DNA from: Desulforhopalus sp.
GTDB taxonomy: Bacteria > Desulfobacterota > Desulfobulbia > Desulfobulbales > Desulfocapsaceae
Direction: 5' to 3'
Length of the DNA: 64,000 nucleotides
NCBI GenBank assembly: GCA_030247675.1
Contig: JAOTRX010000004.1
Span: forward strand, 364,910 to 428,909
A program made the translations under genes and the position numbers. Numbering within the stretch: the first letter of the stretch is position 1; each line of letters opens with the position of its first letter. Below are positions 7,196 through 16,867 of the stretch, one piece after another. A model generated the notes under the pieces. That model was not told where the DNA came from, ran no database searches, and saw only the letters and a list, made by a program, of their open reading frames with translations.

Positions 7196-8992
7196 TTAGC
7201 GGTTAAGTTCATCCCAGTCCCGCCACTCTACCTGATGAATTGCCAGATAGCGATCGACCGCCTGACCAAGAGTGGGAAAAAAGTTCTCAGTGCCCAATGT
7301 TGTGAATAACTCGTAGCTCTTCAATCGATCTTTAACTGGGCCTTTCATTTCCGCAAAACATAGTTCCATGCCTTCGGCGTGAAGAGCCTTATCGAGTGCT
7401 GCCAAAGCATCGGCAGCGGTGATATCGATGTCGGTTACCGGCTCGGCTGCGACGACGATCCACTTGGTCCGGGTTGGTGCTTGAGCGATCGCTTGCAAGA
7501 TATGCTCATGGAATATTTCGGCATTAGCAAAGAATAGCGGTGCATCCCATCGAAATAATACCAGCCCCGGAATCCGCTTCGCCTCAGGATGACGCGAGAT
7601 GTCGTGATACCCCTTTAAGCCATCAACGCGGCCCAACACCGCATCGTATGGCCGCCACGCGCGCCAGATAAAGGCAAGTAACGCTAATCCCACGGCCATG
7701 AAGATGCCCTGAATCACACCAATCAGCGCCACACCTAGAAAGCTCACCATCGATAATACGAATTCGCTGCGCCGCAATCGATACAGTCGTATCACACCGG
7801 TAATTTCGACAAGCGAGAAACAGGCGTAGATCACGATCGCGCCCAAGGCAGCGGTGGGCAAATTCTTCAATAGCCTCGGTGCGAAGATCAACAACAGCGC
7901 GATGCAGACCGCACCAACCAACCCCGTAAGCTGCGATTTGGCGCCGGCCGATTCGGCTACCGGGGTACGAGATGCGCTACTGCTGATGGAGAAACCTTGA
8001 AAAAGTCCGGTGGCCACATTTGCCACGCCCAGCGCGATGAGTTCCTGATTGCGGTCAACTTCGTAGGCGCCGCGTAAAGCAAAGGTCCGCGACAGCACGC
8101 TCATGTCGGCAAATGCCACTAATGCAATCGCCAGGGCACTGGCAAACAAAGTGCTTAATTCATCAAGTGATACACTCGGGATTTGAAAAGCTGGGAGACC
8201 TTGGGGCAGTGGCCCCATCACCGCAACACTGTTTTGCACTGCAAGATTGAACCACCATACGGCGATCGTCGCTCCGCCGACTGCGATCAGGATACCGGGG
8301 ACTTTAGGAGCCCAGCGTTTAAAACCGACGATTACCAGCAAGCAGGCCAAGCCGATCACTAATGTGGTCTTGTTTGTTTGGCCGTCCATAATACCGGCCA
8401 CGAGGTTATTGGCTTCTTGAATAAGATTACCGCCGCTGACGGAGAAACCGAATATTTTGGGAAGCTGGCCGACCAACACCGTGATAGCAATACCATTCAG
8501 ATAACCATAACGAATGGGCTTCGATAGCAGATCGGTGACAAAACCGAATCTGGCAAGACCAGCCAAGATGCATAACGCACCCGTCAATATGGCAAGCAGT
8601 CCCGCAAGGATCACCAACCGATCGGGGTTCCCGGAACCTAACGGCAGAATTGTCGCGGCGATGATACCGGCGAGCGCTGAATCTGGCCCTAGCACCAGAA
8701 TGCGGCTCGGCCCGAAGAGAGTGTAGGCAACAAGTGGAACGATGGTGGCGTATAGACCGCAAATGGCGTGCAAGCCTGCGGCTTCAGCATAACCCATGCC
8801 GGTAGGTACAAGGATGGCCGTAAGGACGAGACCTGCTACCAAGTCTTTGGCCAGCCAGCTACTCTGATATGTGTGAACCAGCGCGAGGACGGGTAGCCAG
8901 CTATGCAAGCCGCGCGGGCGAGCGGCACGAGCGAAGGGATTACTGGGCTCCCCTTCTTTTTGTGGGACAGTCGGGCCAGGAGTTGAGGTCAT
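7196..8992 (-). CDS. SulP-family anion permease with STAS domain
   Basis: 598 residues. The N-terminal membrane part (about 45-470) carries the SulP signature LYATIVPLVAYTLFGPSR followed by GPDSALAGIIAA, and many hydrophobic helices. The C-terminal cytoplasmic STAS domain (about 480-590) includes LFRWDAPLFFANAEIFHEHI and a conserved DITAADAL. Family members carry sulfate, bicarbonate or other anions across the inner membrane, with H+ or Na+ coupling. The substrate cannot be told from sequence. Base composition (more GC, alternative codon choice) looks different from its neighbours, and it is bracketed by two copies of a kinase tail, hinting at insertion. Confidence 0.92.
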   Translation of the reverse strand: MTSTPGPTVPQKEGEPSNPFARAARPRGLHSWLPVLALVHTYQSSWLAKDLVAGLVLTAILVPTGMGYAEAAGLHAICGLYATIVPLVAYTLFGPSRILVLGPDSALAGIIAATILPLGSGNPDRLVILAGLLAILTGALCILAGLARFGFVTDLLSKPIRYGYLNGIAITVLVGQLPKIFGFSVSGGNLIQEANNLVAGIMDGQTNKTTLVIGLACLLVIVGFKRWAPKVPGILIAVGGATIAVWWFNLAVQNSVAVMGPLPQGLPAFQIPSVSLDELSTLFASALAIALVAFADMSVLSRTFALRGAYEVDRNQELIALGVANVATGLFQGFSISSSASRTPVAESAGAKSQLTGLVGAVCIALLLIFAPRLLKNLPTAALGAIVIYACFSLVEITGVIRLYRLRRSEFVLSMVSFLGVALIGVIQGIFMAVGLALLAFIWRAWRPYDAVLGRVDGLKGYHDISRHPEAKRIPGLVLFRWDAPLFFANAEIFHEHILQAIAQAPTRTKWIVVAAEPVTDIDITAADALAALDKALHAEGMELCFAEMKGPVKDRLKSYELFTTLGTENFFPTLGQAVDRYLAIHQVEWRDWDELNR

Positions 8993-9230
8993 GTAAACGG
9001 CTCATCAATAAGGTATGTTTATTGTCGCTGATTCAGGTACAGGATGGATAACGAGGATAAAACACCAGAATTTCCAAAGCTTGATACAATAACGATACGA
9101 TCAGCCAGGTCATGGACAATCAGGGCAGTAGTCGATCGGCGTTTCATAATAGCGTTAACCTCATATTTAAAAGAGGATCGATCTGTTCCGTTGTCGTCTG
9201 CATCAATTAAATTTCCATAACGAGAGTAAC

Positions 9231-9293
9231 TCAGACTAATCTTGTGCACTTTCATCTGTCGGTATCAAGTGCCGAGATATTGAAACATAAAAA
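9231..9293 (-). repeat. Right copy of the 63-bp repeat flanking SulP
   Basis: This is the 3' end of the intact GAF histidine kinase gene plus its stop codon (9236-9238). It pairs with the copy at 6985-7047 in direct orientation. About eight differences in 63 bases suggest either an old duplication or two once-separate paralogous kinase genes. Confidence 0.65.
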
Positions 9294-11014
9294 ATGACTC
9301 CTTGGGGTTTGGCTGGTTCCTGCCAAACTGCACCACCATGCAAAGCTGCGATCTCCTTGACGATGGCCAACCCCAGCCCGGATCCCTGGATTTCTGTTGA
9401 AGATGTCTCCCGATTGAACCAATTGAAAATATTGTCGGAATCTTTTCCTTTTAAACCTTGGCCATCATCTGTAATTGTAAATATGTGCAAATCATCTGCC
9501 AACCGATAGCCAATTTCAATCCTAGTTAATCCATATCCCCCATGTTTTAATGAATTTTCTATAATATTCCTGAAAATTCTTATAATTGAAAGTCGGTCTG
9601 CAACCAGGGTGTCTGGAACGTTTTCTGAGATGACCCACTGCACAGAACGGGTATTGAGCTGGATGAAAAATTCCTCTTGAAGAAGCGGGAAAACTTTTTC
9701 CAGAGAAATTTCTTTGATGTTCAATTGAGTTTCTTTTGCTGAAATGAAGCTGTTGATTTTATCAACAAGAGAAGCGATATCTTCCGAGGACTGTTGGATT
9801 TGCTCACAAATTTTTTTCCCTCTATCAGTGAGTTCATTGCCATATTTATTGTTGAGAATTCTCGCTAGGCCAAGAATGGCAATTGCCGGATTCTTGAGAT
9901 CATGAGCAACTGAATAGGAAAAAAGTTTAATTTTTTCAGAGCTTCTTTGGAGTTCCTCTTCTGCTTTCTTCCGATCCGAGATTTCATTAAGAAGATGTTG
10001 ATTCTGGGTAGCAAGCTCCCTTGTTCGTTCTTCCACCCGTAATTGCAGTTCATCGTGGGCGTTCTGAAGAGCTTCCGTGGCACGTTTGCTCTCGATGATG
10101 TGGCCAAGTCTTTCCGCAATCGCATTCAGTAGACTTCGTTCTTCTGTTAAAAATTTTCCTTCATCATTTTTAGACTTATTTTCAAATATGAAAACTTCTA
10201 AAATCCCAATTTTTTCTTTGTTGACTATAATTTCCTGGGATTGGAACCAGACAGTTTCAGTGAATTGTTTTGTCCTATATGAGTGGTTGTTCAGCTCGAT
10301 TCGGGCACAGGTAATTTCTGGGTATTGCCAAGCTGCGGGGATAAGGTCTACAGTTCTTTGAATTATGGCCTCAAGAGTCAAATGATCTTCATCAACAAGT
10401 CTTGAGATACCATACAGGCAACTCAGCTCCTTGATACGTTCTTGGAGCTCAAGAGTTGTTTTTCTAAGGGCATCGTCTGCCCGTTTTTGTTGGACAATCT
10501 CCCAGGTAACGTCGGCAAGGTAGGAAACGATTTCCACATCCCGTTGTGTGTAATCAGTCGGCTTATTCCCTATTCCAAGAAAGGCAACTGCCTTATCTTT
10601 CCGTATCACCGGCACCACAAGTTCTCGAATCACTTTGGCATGGCCCTCAGGCATTCCCTTCTTATGCGGTAGAGATGAGTAGTCATTGTGGATAACTACT
10701 TTTTTCTGAGGTAAACAGTCTACCCAAACTCCAGCCTGGTCAATACTGTGATGAGTGCCCATTCCCTCAGCTTGACAAAATTCTTTAAGTGTCCGGGTAG
10801 ACCATTTTTGCAAAGAAAGTGATTTTTGGTCGGAATCAACAAAGTGATAAAACCCGATGGGGCTATCAAGCAAAGTCCCAACCTCATCTAAAGCTTGGGA
10901 CAAAAGCTCATCTAGAGTGTGAGTATTGGCATATTCGATGAGAGAAAGACGAATTTTAAGAAAACCTTCCAACAATTGTTTTCCGTCGATATCGTTGTGT
11001 TTTTGGTCATTCAT
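9236..11014 (-). CDS. GAF-domain sensor histidine kinase
   Basis: 592 residues, no membrane helices, so cytoplasmic. A first GAF domain (about 15-165) has the GFYHFVDSDQKSLSLQKWS pattern and PVIRKDKAVAFLGIGNK. A second GAF-like region covers about 190-325. A coiled coil (about 330-380) leads to the H-box YSVAHDLKNPAIAILGLARI. The ATPase region has the N-box FRNIIENSLKHG, the G1 box TDDGQG and the G2 box GSGLGLAIVKEIAALHGG. It should autophosphorylate on the H-box His in response to a small ligand or redox signal sensed by GAF. No response regulator lies next to it, so it is an orphan kinase in this window. The 257 bases upstream hold nothing I can name. Confidence 0.92.
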   Translation of the reverse strand: MNDQKHNDIDGKQLLEGFLKIRLSLIEYANTHTLDELLSQALDEVGTLLDSPIGFYHFVDSDQKSLSLQKWSTRTLKEFCQAEGMGTHHSIDQAGVWVDCLPQKKVVIHNDYSSLPHKKGMPEGHAKVIRELVVPVIRKDKAVAFLGIGNKPTDYTQRDVEIVSYLADVTWEIVQQKRADDALRKTTLELQERIKELSCLYGISRLVDEDHLTLEAIIQRTVDLIPAAWQYPEITCARIELNNHSYRTKQFTETVWFQSQEIIVNKEKIGILEVFIFENKSKNDEGKFLTEERSLLNAIAERLGHIIESKRATEALQNAHDELQLRVEERTRELATQNQHLLNEISDRKKAEEELQRSSEKIKLFSYSVAHDLKNPAIAILGLARILNNKYGNELTDRGKKICEQIQQSSEDIASLVDKINSFISAKETQLNIKEISLEKVFPLLQEEFFIQLNTRSVQWVISENVPDTLVADRLSIIRIFRNIIENSLKHGGYGLTRIEIGYRLADDLHIFTITDDGQGLKGKDSDNIFNWFNRETSSTEIQGSGLGLAIVKEIAALHGGAVWQEPAKPQGVIFYVSISRHLIPTDESAQD

Positions 11015-11271
11015 CTTTGATGAACCATGAAAATATGTCGAATCCTACTGGACCCTTCAGTAACCAAGGTGCACCCGATCAAATTGTTATGCTTACACAA
11101 TTGATTGATGACTGAGGGGGCCGCCTATTTCTACCTTTAAGTTTCACCTACGGAACTTCCTCAGAAGATCTTGCAAGCAACCAGGCCAACTGTTGTGTGA
11201 GTTGGGTCTGTCTTTTCGCTCATTTCGGGCAAAACTACGAATGTCAGTGATGCCCATTATGCTGTCATACT

Positions 11272-11913
11272 TTACTCTCCCTGAGATTTCTTTTCTACCA
11301 TTGCTGAAATACCGCTTGCCTTACGCCGGTAAAAAACAATGTATACCACCATCAACAAACAACTCCCGACGACAGCCCAAATTACCGCCTGTTTTGAATA
11401 AGACATGATCAAATCTTGATTTTGCCCGATGAGATAACCGATCCAGGTAAGGACTGAGCACCAGAGGAACGCACCAAGTAATGTGTACATGGAAAAACGT
11501 AAATGGTTCATCCGGTAAAGTCCTGCTGGGATTGAAATCAAATGCCTTACTACCGGTAACAGCCTGCCAATAAATGTTGAGATTTCGCCATGTCGAAGAA
11601 AAAACCGTTCAATCCGATGAAATTTTTCTGGTGGAATAAGTATATATTTTCCGTATTTAAGTATTAACGGCCTGCCAATATAGAGTGCTCCATAATAGTT
11701 TGCATATGCACCGGCAAGACTCCCCAAAGAGCCAGCTAATATTGCGAGCCAGGGATTCATGAGTCCCTGTTGTGCGAGGTATCCAGCTGGAGGCATAACC
11801 AATTCACTCGGGACAGGAATAAGAGAACTTTCCATGGCCATGAGAAAAAATATCCCCGGATATCCTAAGATACCGATCCCTTCAACCAGCATCTTCATAA
11901 AACTACTGATCAT
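11272..11913 (-). CDS. DedA/SNARE-associated family membrane protein
   Basis: 213 residues with multiple membrane helices. The family hallmarks are an early Glu and PxPSE pattern (MESSLIPVPSELVMPPAGYLA), the G-[Y/N]-x-G-x-L region and FIGRLLPVVRHLISIPAGLYRM with conserved arginines. DedA proteins are now linked to flipping of undecaprenyl phosphate or phosphatidylethanolamine and to envelope homeostasis. A GTGATTGC-type sequence lies upstream and the start ATG at 11913 is the first good one. It is monocistronic. Confidence 0.9.
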   Translation of the reverse strand: MISSFMKMLVEGIGILGYPGIFFLMAMESSLIPVPSELVMPPAGYLAQQGLMNPWLAILAGSLGSLAGAYANYYGALYIGRPLILKYGKYILIPPEKFHRIERFFLRHGEISTFIGRLLPVVRHLISIPAGLYRMNHLRFSMYTLLGAFLWCSVLTWIGYLIGQNQDLIMSYSKQAVIWAVVGSCLLMVVYIVFYRRKASGISAMVEKKSQGE

Positions 11914-12011
11914 GCAATCACTCCGTATTGCGCCATAAATGAATTAATAGCGATTTCTTGAAAGAAACGGATTAAATGTCTGAATAACTTGTTTGGGTAA
12001 TTCTTAAGAAA

Positions 12012-12036
12012 CCACTATCCAATTGAAGGATAGTGG
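12012..12036 (-). terminator. Probable hairpin terminator after the HPF-like gene
   Basis: A perfect 9-bp inverted repeat (CCACTATCC and GGATAGTGG) encloses a 7-base loop. On the minus strand it is followed by TTTCTT, a weak U-tract. On the plus strand it is followed by an A-run, so termination is expected mainly for leftward transcription from 12444. Confidence 0.5.
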
Positions 12037-12099
12037 GCAAAAAAAATTTCCCCTTCAAATCAATGAACTCGCCTCACTCTGCATCTAACCGTTTTTTTC

Positions 12100-12444
12100 T
12101 CATTCGTTTGATTTTCGCCTGCGATTAGTTCGAATCGGCTTCTGGCGCTGCTTTGCAAGCTCACGTTGCAAGGAAAGAATGAGTCTTTCAAAGCTGGATC
12201 GAAACACCTCAAGATAATCAATCCCGGCACCTTTAATTGTAATTTTACCGGTGGGCCGGAGCTTCGCGGAAACCATACATTGCTTGTCTTGGCCTCCTTT
12301 TGGGCCGTTGACATCCGAAAAGCGGACCCGGACCCGCATGATGACGGCACGAAACCTCCATAGGAGGATTTGCAGTTGGCGCGCCACGATATTTTTTGAT
12401 TTTTTGTTAAATTCCAGCTCATTCCATTTGACATCGAAATTCAT
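12100..12444 (-). CDS. HPF/RaiA-like ribosome-associated protein
   Basis: I place the start at the ATG at 12444, which has a clear GAGAGGA ribosome site 4 bases upstream. That gives about 114 residues. The core RVRFSDVNGPKGGQDKQCMV matches the conserved strand of hibernation-promoting/sigma-54-modulation family proteins (usually VRLSDVNGPRGG-D). A helix and a basic C-terminal tail (QREL...RRRK) follow. Members bind the 30S decoding region and silence ribosomes under stress. The match is limited to this core, so function is inferred from family. Confidence 0.7.
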   Translation of the reverse strand: MNFDVKWNELEFNKKSKNIVARQLQILLWRFRAVIMRVRVRFSDVNGPKGGQDKQCMVSAKLRPTGKITIKGAGIDYLEVFRSSFERLILSLQRELAKQRQKPIRTNRRRKSNE

Positions 12445-12539
12445 ACAATCCTCTCTTGAGAGTTTCATTAGCGCTTTAATCAGCCGGTGTCCTTGGTTGA
12501 TCATAAAATAACTGTTTTTAATAATGTTAAAGCTGGCGC

Positions 12540-15500
12540 CTAATCAATAATTACCTCTTGTTTTTCAGCATACGCTGTCTTTGCCACCTTCGAGGTACCG
12601 AAAAGTGTCATCCCGTCGAACCACAGGTACAGTACAGGAGTGATAAATAACGTAATCATTTGTGAGAACAAGAGTCCGCCGACAATTGCGACACCGAGTG
12701 GCTGACGCAATTCAGCTCCCGCGCCTAGCCCGATCGCAAGGGGTAATGCGCCCATGATAGCGCACATAGTCGTCATCATGATTGGCCTGAAGCGGAGCAA
12801 ACAAGCCTTGCGAATCGCCTGTGCAGGTGGCATGTTTTCCCGGCGTTGTGCATCTAAGGCGAAGTCGATCATCATAATTGCGTTCTTTTTTACCACACCA
12901 ACCAGCAACAAAATACCAATCATGGCAATGAAGCTGAGCTCTAACCCGGTTATTCGTAAAGCCAAAAGTGCACCAACAGCAGCCGATGGAATACCAAGCA
13001 AAATCGTAACAGGATGTATCCAGCTCTCATACAGCATGCCGAGAATCACATAGATCACGGCTATCGCAATAACGATCAACCATAACTGGGTGCTTTGTGA
13101 TTTTTGAAAGAGTGCTGCAAGACCGGCGTAAGAACCGAAAATGGAAACAGGGAGTGCGATTTGTTGCTGCGCGGCTTTGATTGCCATCGTTGCATCGGAC
13201 AGTGCTTTTCCGGGTTGAATGTCGAACGAAATCGTCACCGCCGGTAGCTGCCCTTGATGATTGATTGCCATGGTACCTTTCGCTCGATTGACTTTGGTGA
13301 AGGCACTGAGGGGGACCAACGTTCCGGTAGCGTTGCGCACCTGGATTTTCGAAAGACTACTCTCATCGCGGCGATACTCATCGGCGAGTTCCATGATGAC
13401 CTGATAGCTGTCCTCCGGTGCATAGATAGTCGATACCTGTTGCGTGCCGTAGGCTGCATACAAGGTGCTGCGCACCCCGGCCATGTCAACACCCAAAAGC
13501 GACGCCTTGTCACGATCAACCAGCAAACGTGCCTCAAGACCATCCCGTTGAGAATCTGAATTTAACCCGACGAACACGTCTGATTTTTTTAATTCAGCAA
13601 TTAATTTCTCAGCCCAAACATCCAAGTCATCGGGGCTCACCGATTGCAGTGTGTATTGGTACATACTCTTCGAGCCGCGACCACCGATTTTAAGATTCTG
13701 AACCGGACTGAAAAACATCTGGATATTCGGCAGGAAACTGGTTTCCTTGCGCAACTGCGTCAACACAGCAGCCATAGGCGGTCGTTTACCAATGGTTTTG
13801 AGAGTGATGAAAAATGAAGTCGAATCATGGTTAACTCTCGAAACCACATCCTTTACGTTGGGATCCTTTAATATCACGGCTTCAAGCTGTGATAGCACGG
13901 CCAACCGTCCTTCATACGACATATCCTGAGGCGCATCGACATTAGCGGAAATCTGCCCGGTGTCTTCCAGAGGGAAAAAACCCTTGGGCGCGATAATATA
14001 AAGCCAGGCGGTAAAAGCAAAGGTGGCAAAGGCCACGGTTAGCACGACCGTTCGATGGGCCAAGGCCCAGTCAAGAGCGAGGCTATACTTATTCAACACA
14101 TAGTTGAATCCATTCTCAAATGATCGCCTCCAAGCGGGCGGAGAACGACGTTCATGGCGATTTTTGATCAGCATCGGCACCAGCACAGGGATAAGCGTTA
14201 GGGCTGCGGCGGCTGATACCACAATTGCAAGCGATACAACGATGGCAAACTCATGAAAAAGCAAACCGATTGTGCCGGGCATGAAAAAAATCGGGATAAA
14301 GACGGCGATGAGCGAAATCGATATTGATATAACGGTAAAAGCAACCTCGGAGGAGCCACGAACTGCTGCCGCATATGGCTCCATGCCTTCTTCTATATAG
14401 CGCATGATGTTTTCCAGCACTACGATAGCATCGTCGACCACCAATCCAACGGCAATCGTTAATCCCATCAGCGAAATATTGTTGAGGCTCAAACCGAATG
14501 CGTACATCAGGCCAAAGGTGGCGAGCAGCGAGATAGGCAAGGTTATTGATGGAATCAACGTTGCGGTTATCTGGCGCAGGAATAATAAAATCACCATGAT
14601 GACGAGGCCGGTGGTCAGGAGCATAGTCAGATTGACGTCGTGAATAGAGTTGCGAATCGAGATCGACCGATCATTGAGCAACTGCACTTTTACCGAGCCG
14701 GGCATTTGACTTTCCAACTTTGGAATCATGGCTCGAATGGCGTCAATCGTGGCAACAGTATTGGCACCCGGCTGACGCCGGATCGCCAGGAGAATCGAGC
14801 TTTCGCCATTAATCGAGCTGGCATTGTTGGTGCTCTCTATACTGTCGAGAACCGTTGCAAAATCAGATATTCGAACTGATCGGCCATCATGCGATGCCAC
14901 AATAATGTTGCCGAAATCTTTGGCTTTCATCAGTCCTGCGGGCATTTGCAGTGACATCATCTGCCGATTACTGTCAAGCTCGCCGATTGGCGCATTGGAG
15001 TTGGCCGCTTTTAATGCCGCACTTACGTCGGCTAAGGTCAGGTTTACGGCGGCCAGTCGATCCGGATCGACTTCGATGCGTACAGCAAATCGCTTATGCC
15101 CGTAGACATTTACCTGCGCCACACCGTTCAACGTCGAAAGAGCAGGTACAATAAGATTGTCGGAATACCCATTCAGATCGGTTACCTTTAAGGCAGGCGA
15201 ACTGAGGCCAATCAGCAATACCGGGTCATCGGCGGGATTGATCTTTCTGTATGATGGCGGCGTCGTCATTTCGGTCGGCAATGATCGAGTAGCCCGGTAC
15301 AGCGCTGCCTGTACATCGCCGGCAGCAGCGTCGATATTGCGACCTGGATCGAATTCCAGGGTGATCTGTGTTTCGCCCTGAATGCTGCTGGACGTTGTCG
15401 TGAGCAGTCCGGGGATTGCGGTAAACTGTTTTTCAAGCGGTGTCGCAACCGACGTTGACATGGTTGCCGGGCTCGCGCCGGACAATGTCGCGCTGACCTG

Positions 15501-15635
15501 AATGGTGGGTGTATCGTAGTTGGGCAATGCAGAGATAGGAAGCTGCAGCCAGCACGCAACCCCACCGACAATTACACTTAGCCACAGCAGTATCGTGGCG
15601 ATCGGACGCTGCATGCATTGTTCGGAAATTTTCAT
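12540..15635 (-). CDS. RND efflux transporter, MdtB/MdtC-like
   Basis: 1031 residues, standard for HAE-1 inner-membrane pumps. It opens with SEQCMQRPIATILLWLSVIVGG and has 12 predicted helices and two large periplasmic loops. The proton-relay helix 4 region reads GLVVDDAIVVLENIMRYIEEG, with the two conserved Asp residues, and a later RPIMMTTMCAIMGALPLA element is typical. It exports hydrophobic compounds, dyes or bile-like agents driven by H+. It overlaps the fusion-protein gene by 4 bases (ATGA) and is last in the operon. Confidence 0.94.
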   Translation of the reverse strand: MKISEQCMQRPIATILLWLSVIVGGVACWLQLPISALPNYDTPTIQVSATLSGASPATMSTSVATPLEKQFTAIPGLLTTTSSSIQGETQITLEFDPGRNIDAAAGDVQAALYRATRSLPTEMTTPPSYRKINPADDPVLLIGLSSPALKVTDLNGYSDNLIVPALSTLNGVAQVNVYGHKRFAVRIEVDPDRLAAVNLTLADVSAALKAANSNAPIGELDSNRQMMSLQMPAGLMKAKDFGNIIVASHDGRSVRISDFATVLDSIESTNNASSINGESSILLAIRRQPGANTVATIDAIRAMIPKLESQMPGSVKVQLLNDRSISIRNSIHDVNLTMLLTTGLVIMVILLFLRQITATLIPSITLPISLLATFGLMYAFGLSLNNISLMGLTIAVGLVVDDAIVVLENIMRYIEEGMEPYAAAVRGSSEVAFTVISISISLIAVFIPIFFMPGTIGLLFHEFAIVVSLAIVVSAAAALTLIPVLVPMLIKNRHERRSPPAWRRSFENGFNYVLNKYSLALDWALAHRTVVLTVAFATFAFTAWLYIIAPKGFFPLEDTGQISANVDAPQDMSYEGRLAVLSQLEAVILKDPNVKDVVSRVNHDSTSFFITLKTIGKRPPMAAVLTQLRKETSFLPNIQMFFSPVQNLKIGGRGSKSMYQYTLQSVSPDDLDVWAEKLIAELKKSDVFVGLNSDSQRDGLEARLLVDRDKASLLGVDMAGVRSTLYAAYGTQQVSTIYAPEDSYQVIMELADEYRRDESSLSKIQVRNATGTLVPLSAFTKVNRAKGTMAINHQGQLPAVTISFDIQPGKALSDATMAIKAAQQQIALPVSIFGSYAGLAALFQKSQSTQLWLIVIAIAVIYVILGMLYESWIHPVTILLGIPSAAVGALLALRITGLELSFIAMIGILLLVGVVKKNAIMMIDFALDAQRRENMPPAQAIRKACLLRFRPIMMTTMCAIMGALPLAIGLGAGAELRQPLGVAIVGGLLFSQMITLFITPVLYLWFDGMTLFGTSKVAKTAYAEKQEVIID

Positions 15636-16810
15636 TTTACCGACTCGCTCGCCATGGTGCCGGCACCAGTAGGTTTGTCAGGCGAACTCTTGGGACCGTT
15701 CGGATCCGTCACTTGGACCAACATCCCGATGCGCAGATTCTGGCCACCTTCGAGAACCACACATTCACCACTTTTTAATCCATCAATCACGGCCATTTCA
15801 TCTTGAACACGTATCAAGGTCACTGGTTTGGAGAATACCTTGCTGTCACCATCCACCGCATACACAAAACGCCCAATGGGTCCTTCCATGATCGCCTGTG
15901 GTGGTAGGACCACGGCCCCCTTGCTAACACCTGCATGCAACGTGACCCGCACGAAGGCGCCGGGCCATAAATTCTGCTGCGGATTGGGAAAAGCAGCTTT
16001 CATATTAATGCTGCCTGTATCGGTGTTGACCGTGTTGTTGATAAACGAGAGCTTGCCTTCAATTGTTTTGCCATCAGGATTGTTGATAGAAACGATTATC
16101 GGTGCACTTGCGCGCGCCGCAAGGATCGGATTTAAGTTTTGTTCAGGCAGGCTGAATTCAACCCCTATAGGATCAAATTGCGCAAGAGTTACCAAAGGCG
16201 CGGTTGCGGACACCTGGGCCAGACTTCCAGCATGAACTGTCACAGCGCCGGCTTTGCCGGAAAGCGGTGCAGTGATAGTGGTATGTGCGACCATCACCCG
16301 TGCGCTCTCTATTTCAGCTTCAGCGGCTTTGAACTGGGCGTGCAAGGCATCGGCTTTGCTGGCGGCTGTATCGACCGCGCTGGGAGCAATAAAATTTGAT
16401 TTCGCCAGTTCTGTTGCTCGACTAAAGTCGCGCTTGGCATCGGCAAGCTGCGCAGTGATTTGCGCAGCCTGTGCCTCAAACCGTTTTAACTGCGCTGTTG
16501 CATCACTTGCGTCTAGCGTGAACAATAATTGACCAACTGTAATTTCATCACCTTCCTTAAAATTCACGCTCTTAATTGTTCCAGTGAGTTGTGGCCGTAC
16601 GTCTACTTGGCTAAGCGCAACAAGATGTCCCTGCGCTGAAAATTCAATGGGAAAGTCCTGTGTCTTTGTCGCCGTCACACTCACCAAAGGAGGTTTTTTC
16701 GGAATGGTCGATTCCGTCTTGGGGCCGAAGAAAAATCCAAATGTGAACGTGAGGGTAGAGCCAATGATGATAAGGCCAATGAGAATTGTTGTCTTTTTAT
16801 TGATAGCCAT
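15632..16810 (-). CDS. RND periplasmic adaptor (membrane fusion protein)
   Basis: 392 residues. An N-terminal anchor or signal helix (about 7-28) precedes the lipoyl-like first half (FSAQGHLVALSQVDVRPQ). A long alpha-hairpin follows (about 95-190, with FEAQAAQITAQLADAKRDFS), then the second lipoyl half and a beta-barrel (GVEFSLPEQNL) and the membrane-proximal domain (VVLPPQAIMEGPIGRFVYAV). It links the inner-membrane pump to the outer-membrane channel. It sits between the channel gene and the pump gene in one leftward operon. Confidence 0.93.
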   Translation of the reverse strand: MAINKKTTILIGLIIIGSTLTFTFGFFFGPKTESTIPKKPPLVSVTATKTQDFPIEFSAQGHLVALSQVDVRPQLTGTIKSVNFKEGDEITVGQLLFTLDASDATAQLKRFEAQAAQITAQLADAKRDFSRATELAKSNFIAPSAVDTAASKADALHAQFKAAEAEIESARVMVAHTTITAPLSGKAGAVTVHAGSLAQVSATAPLVTLAQFDPIGVEFSLPEQNLNPILAARASAPIIVSINNPDGKTIEGKLSFINNTVNTDTGSINMKAAFPNPQQNLWPGAFVRVTLHAGVSKGAVVLPPQAIMEGPIGRFVYAVDGDSKVFSKPVTLIRVQDEMAVIDGLKSGECVVLEGGQNLRIGMLVQVTDPNGPKSSPDKPTGAGTMASESVK

Positions 16811-16867
16811 TTAGTTTTCACAGTATCGAATCTCATCTGTGCCATTATTGGGAGATATGTTCCTTCG

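Noticed and set aside
9019..9255. Minus-strand ORF of 78 codons between SulP and the GAF kinase
   Set aside because: It begins inside the kinase tail in another frame, has no family motif and no good ribosome site. It may be an untranslated leader of SulP.
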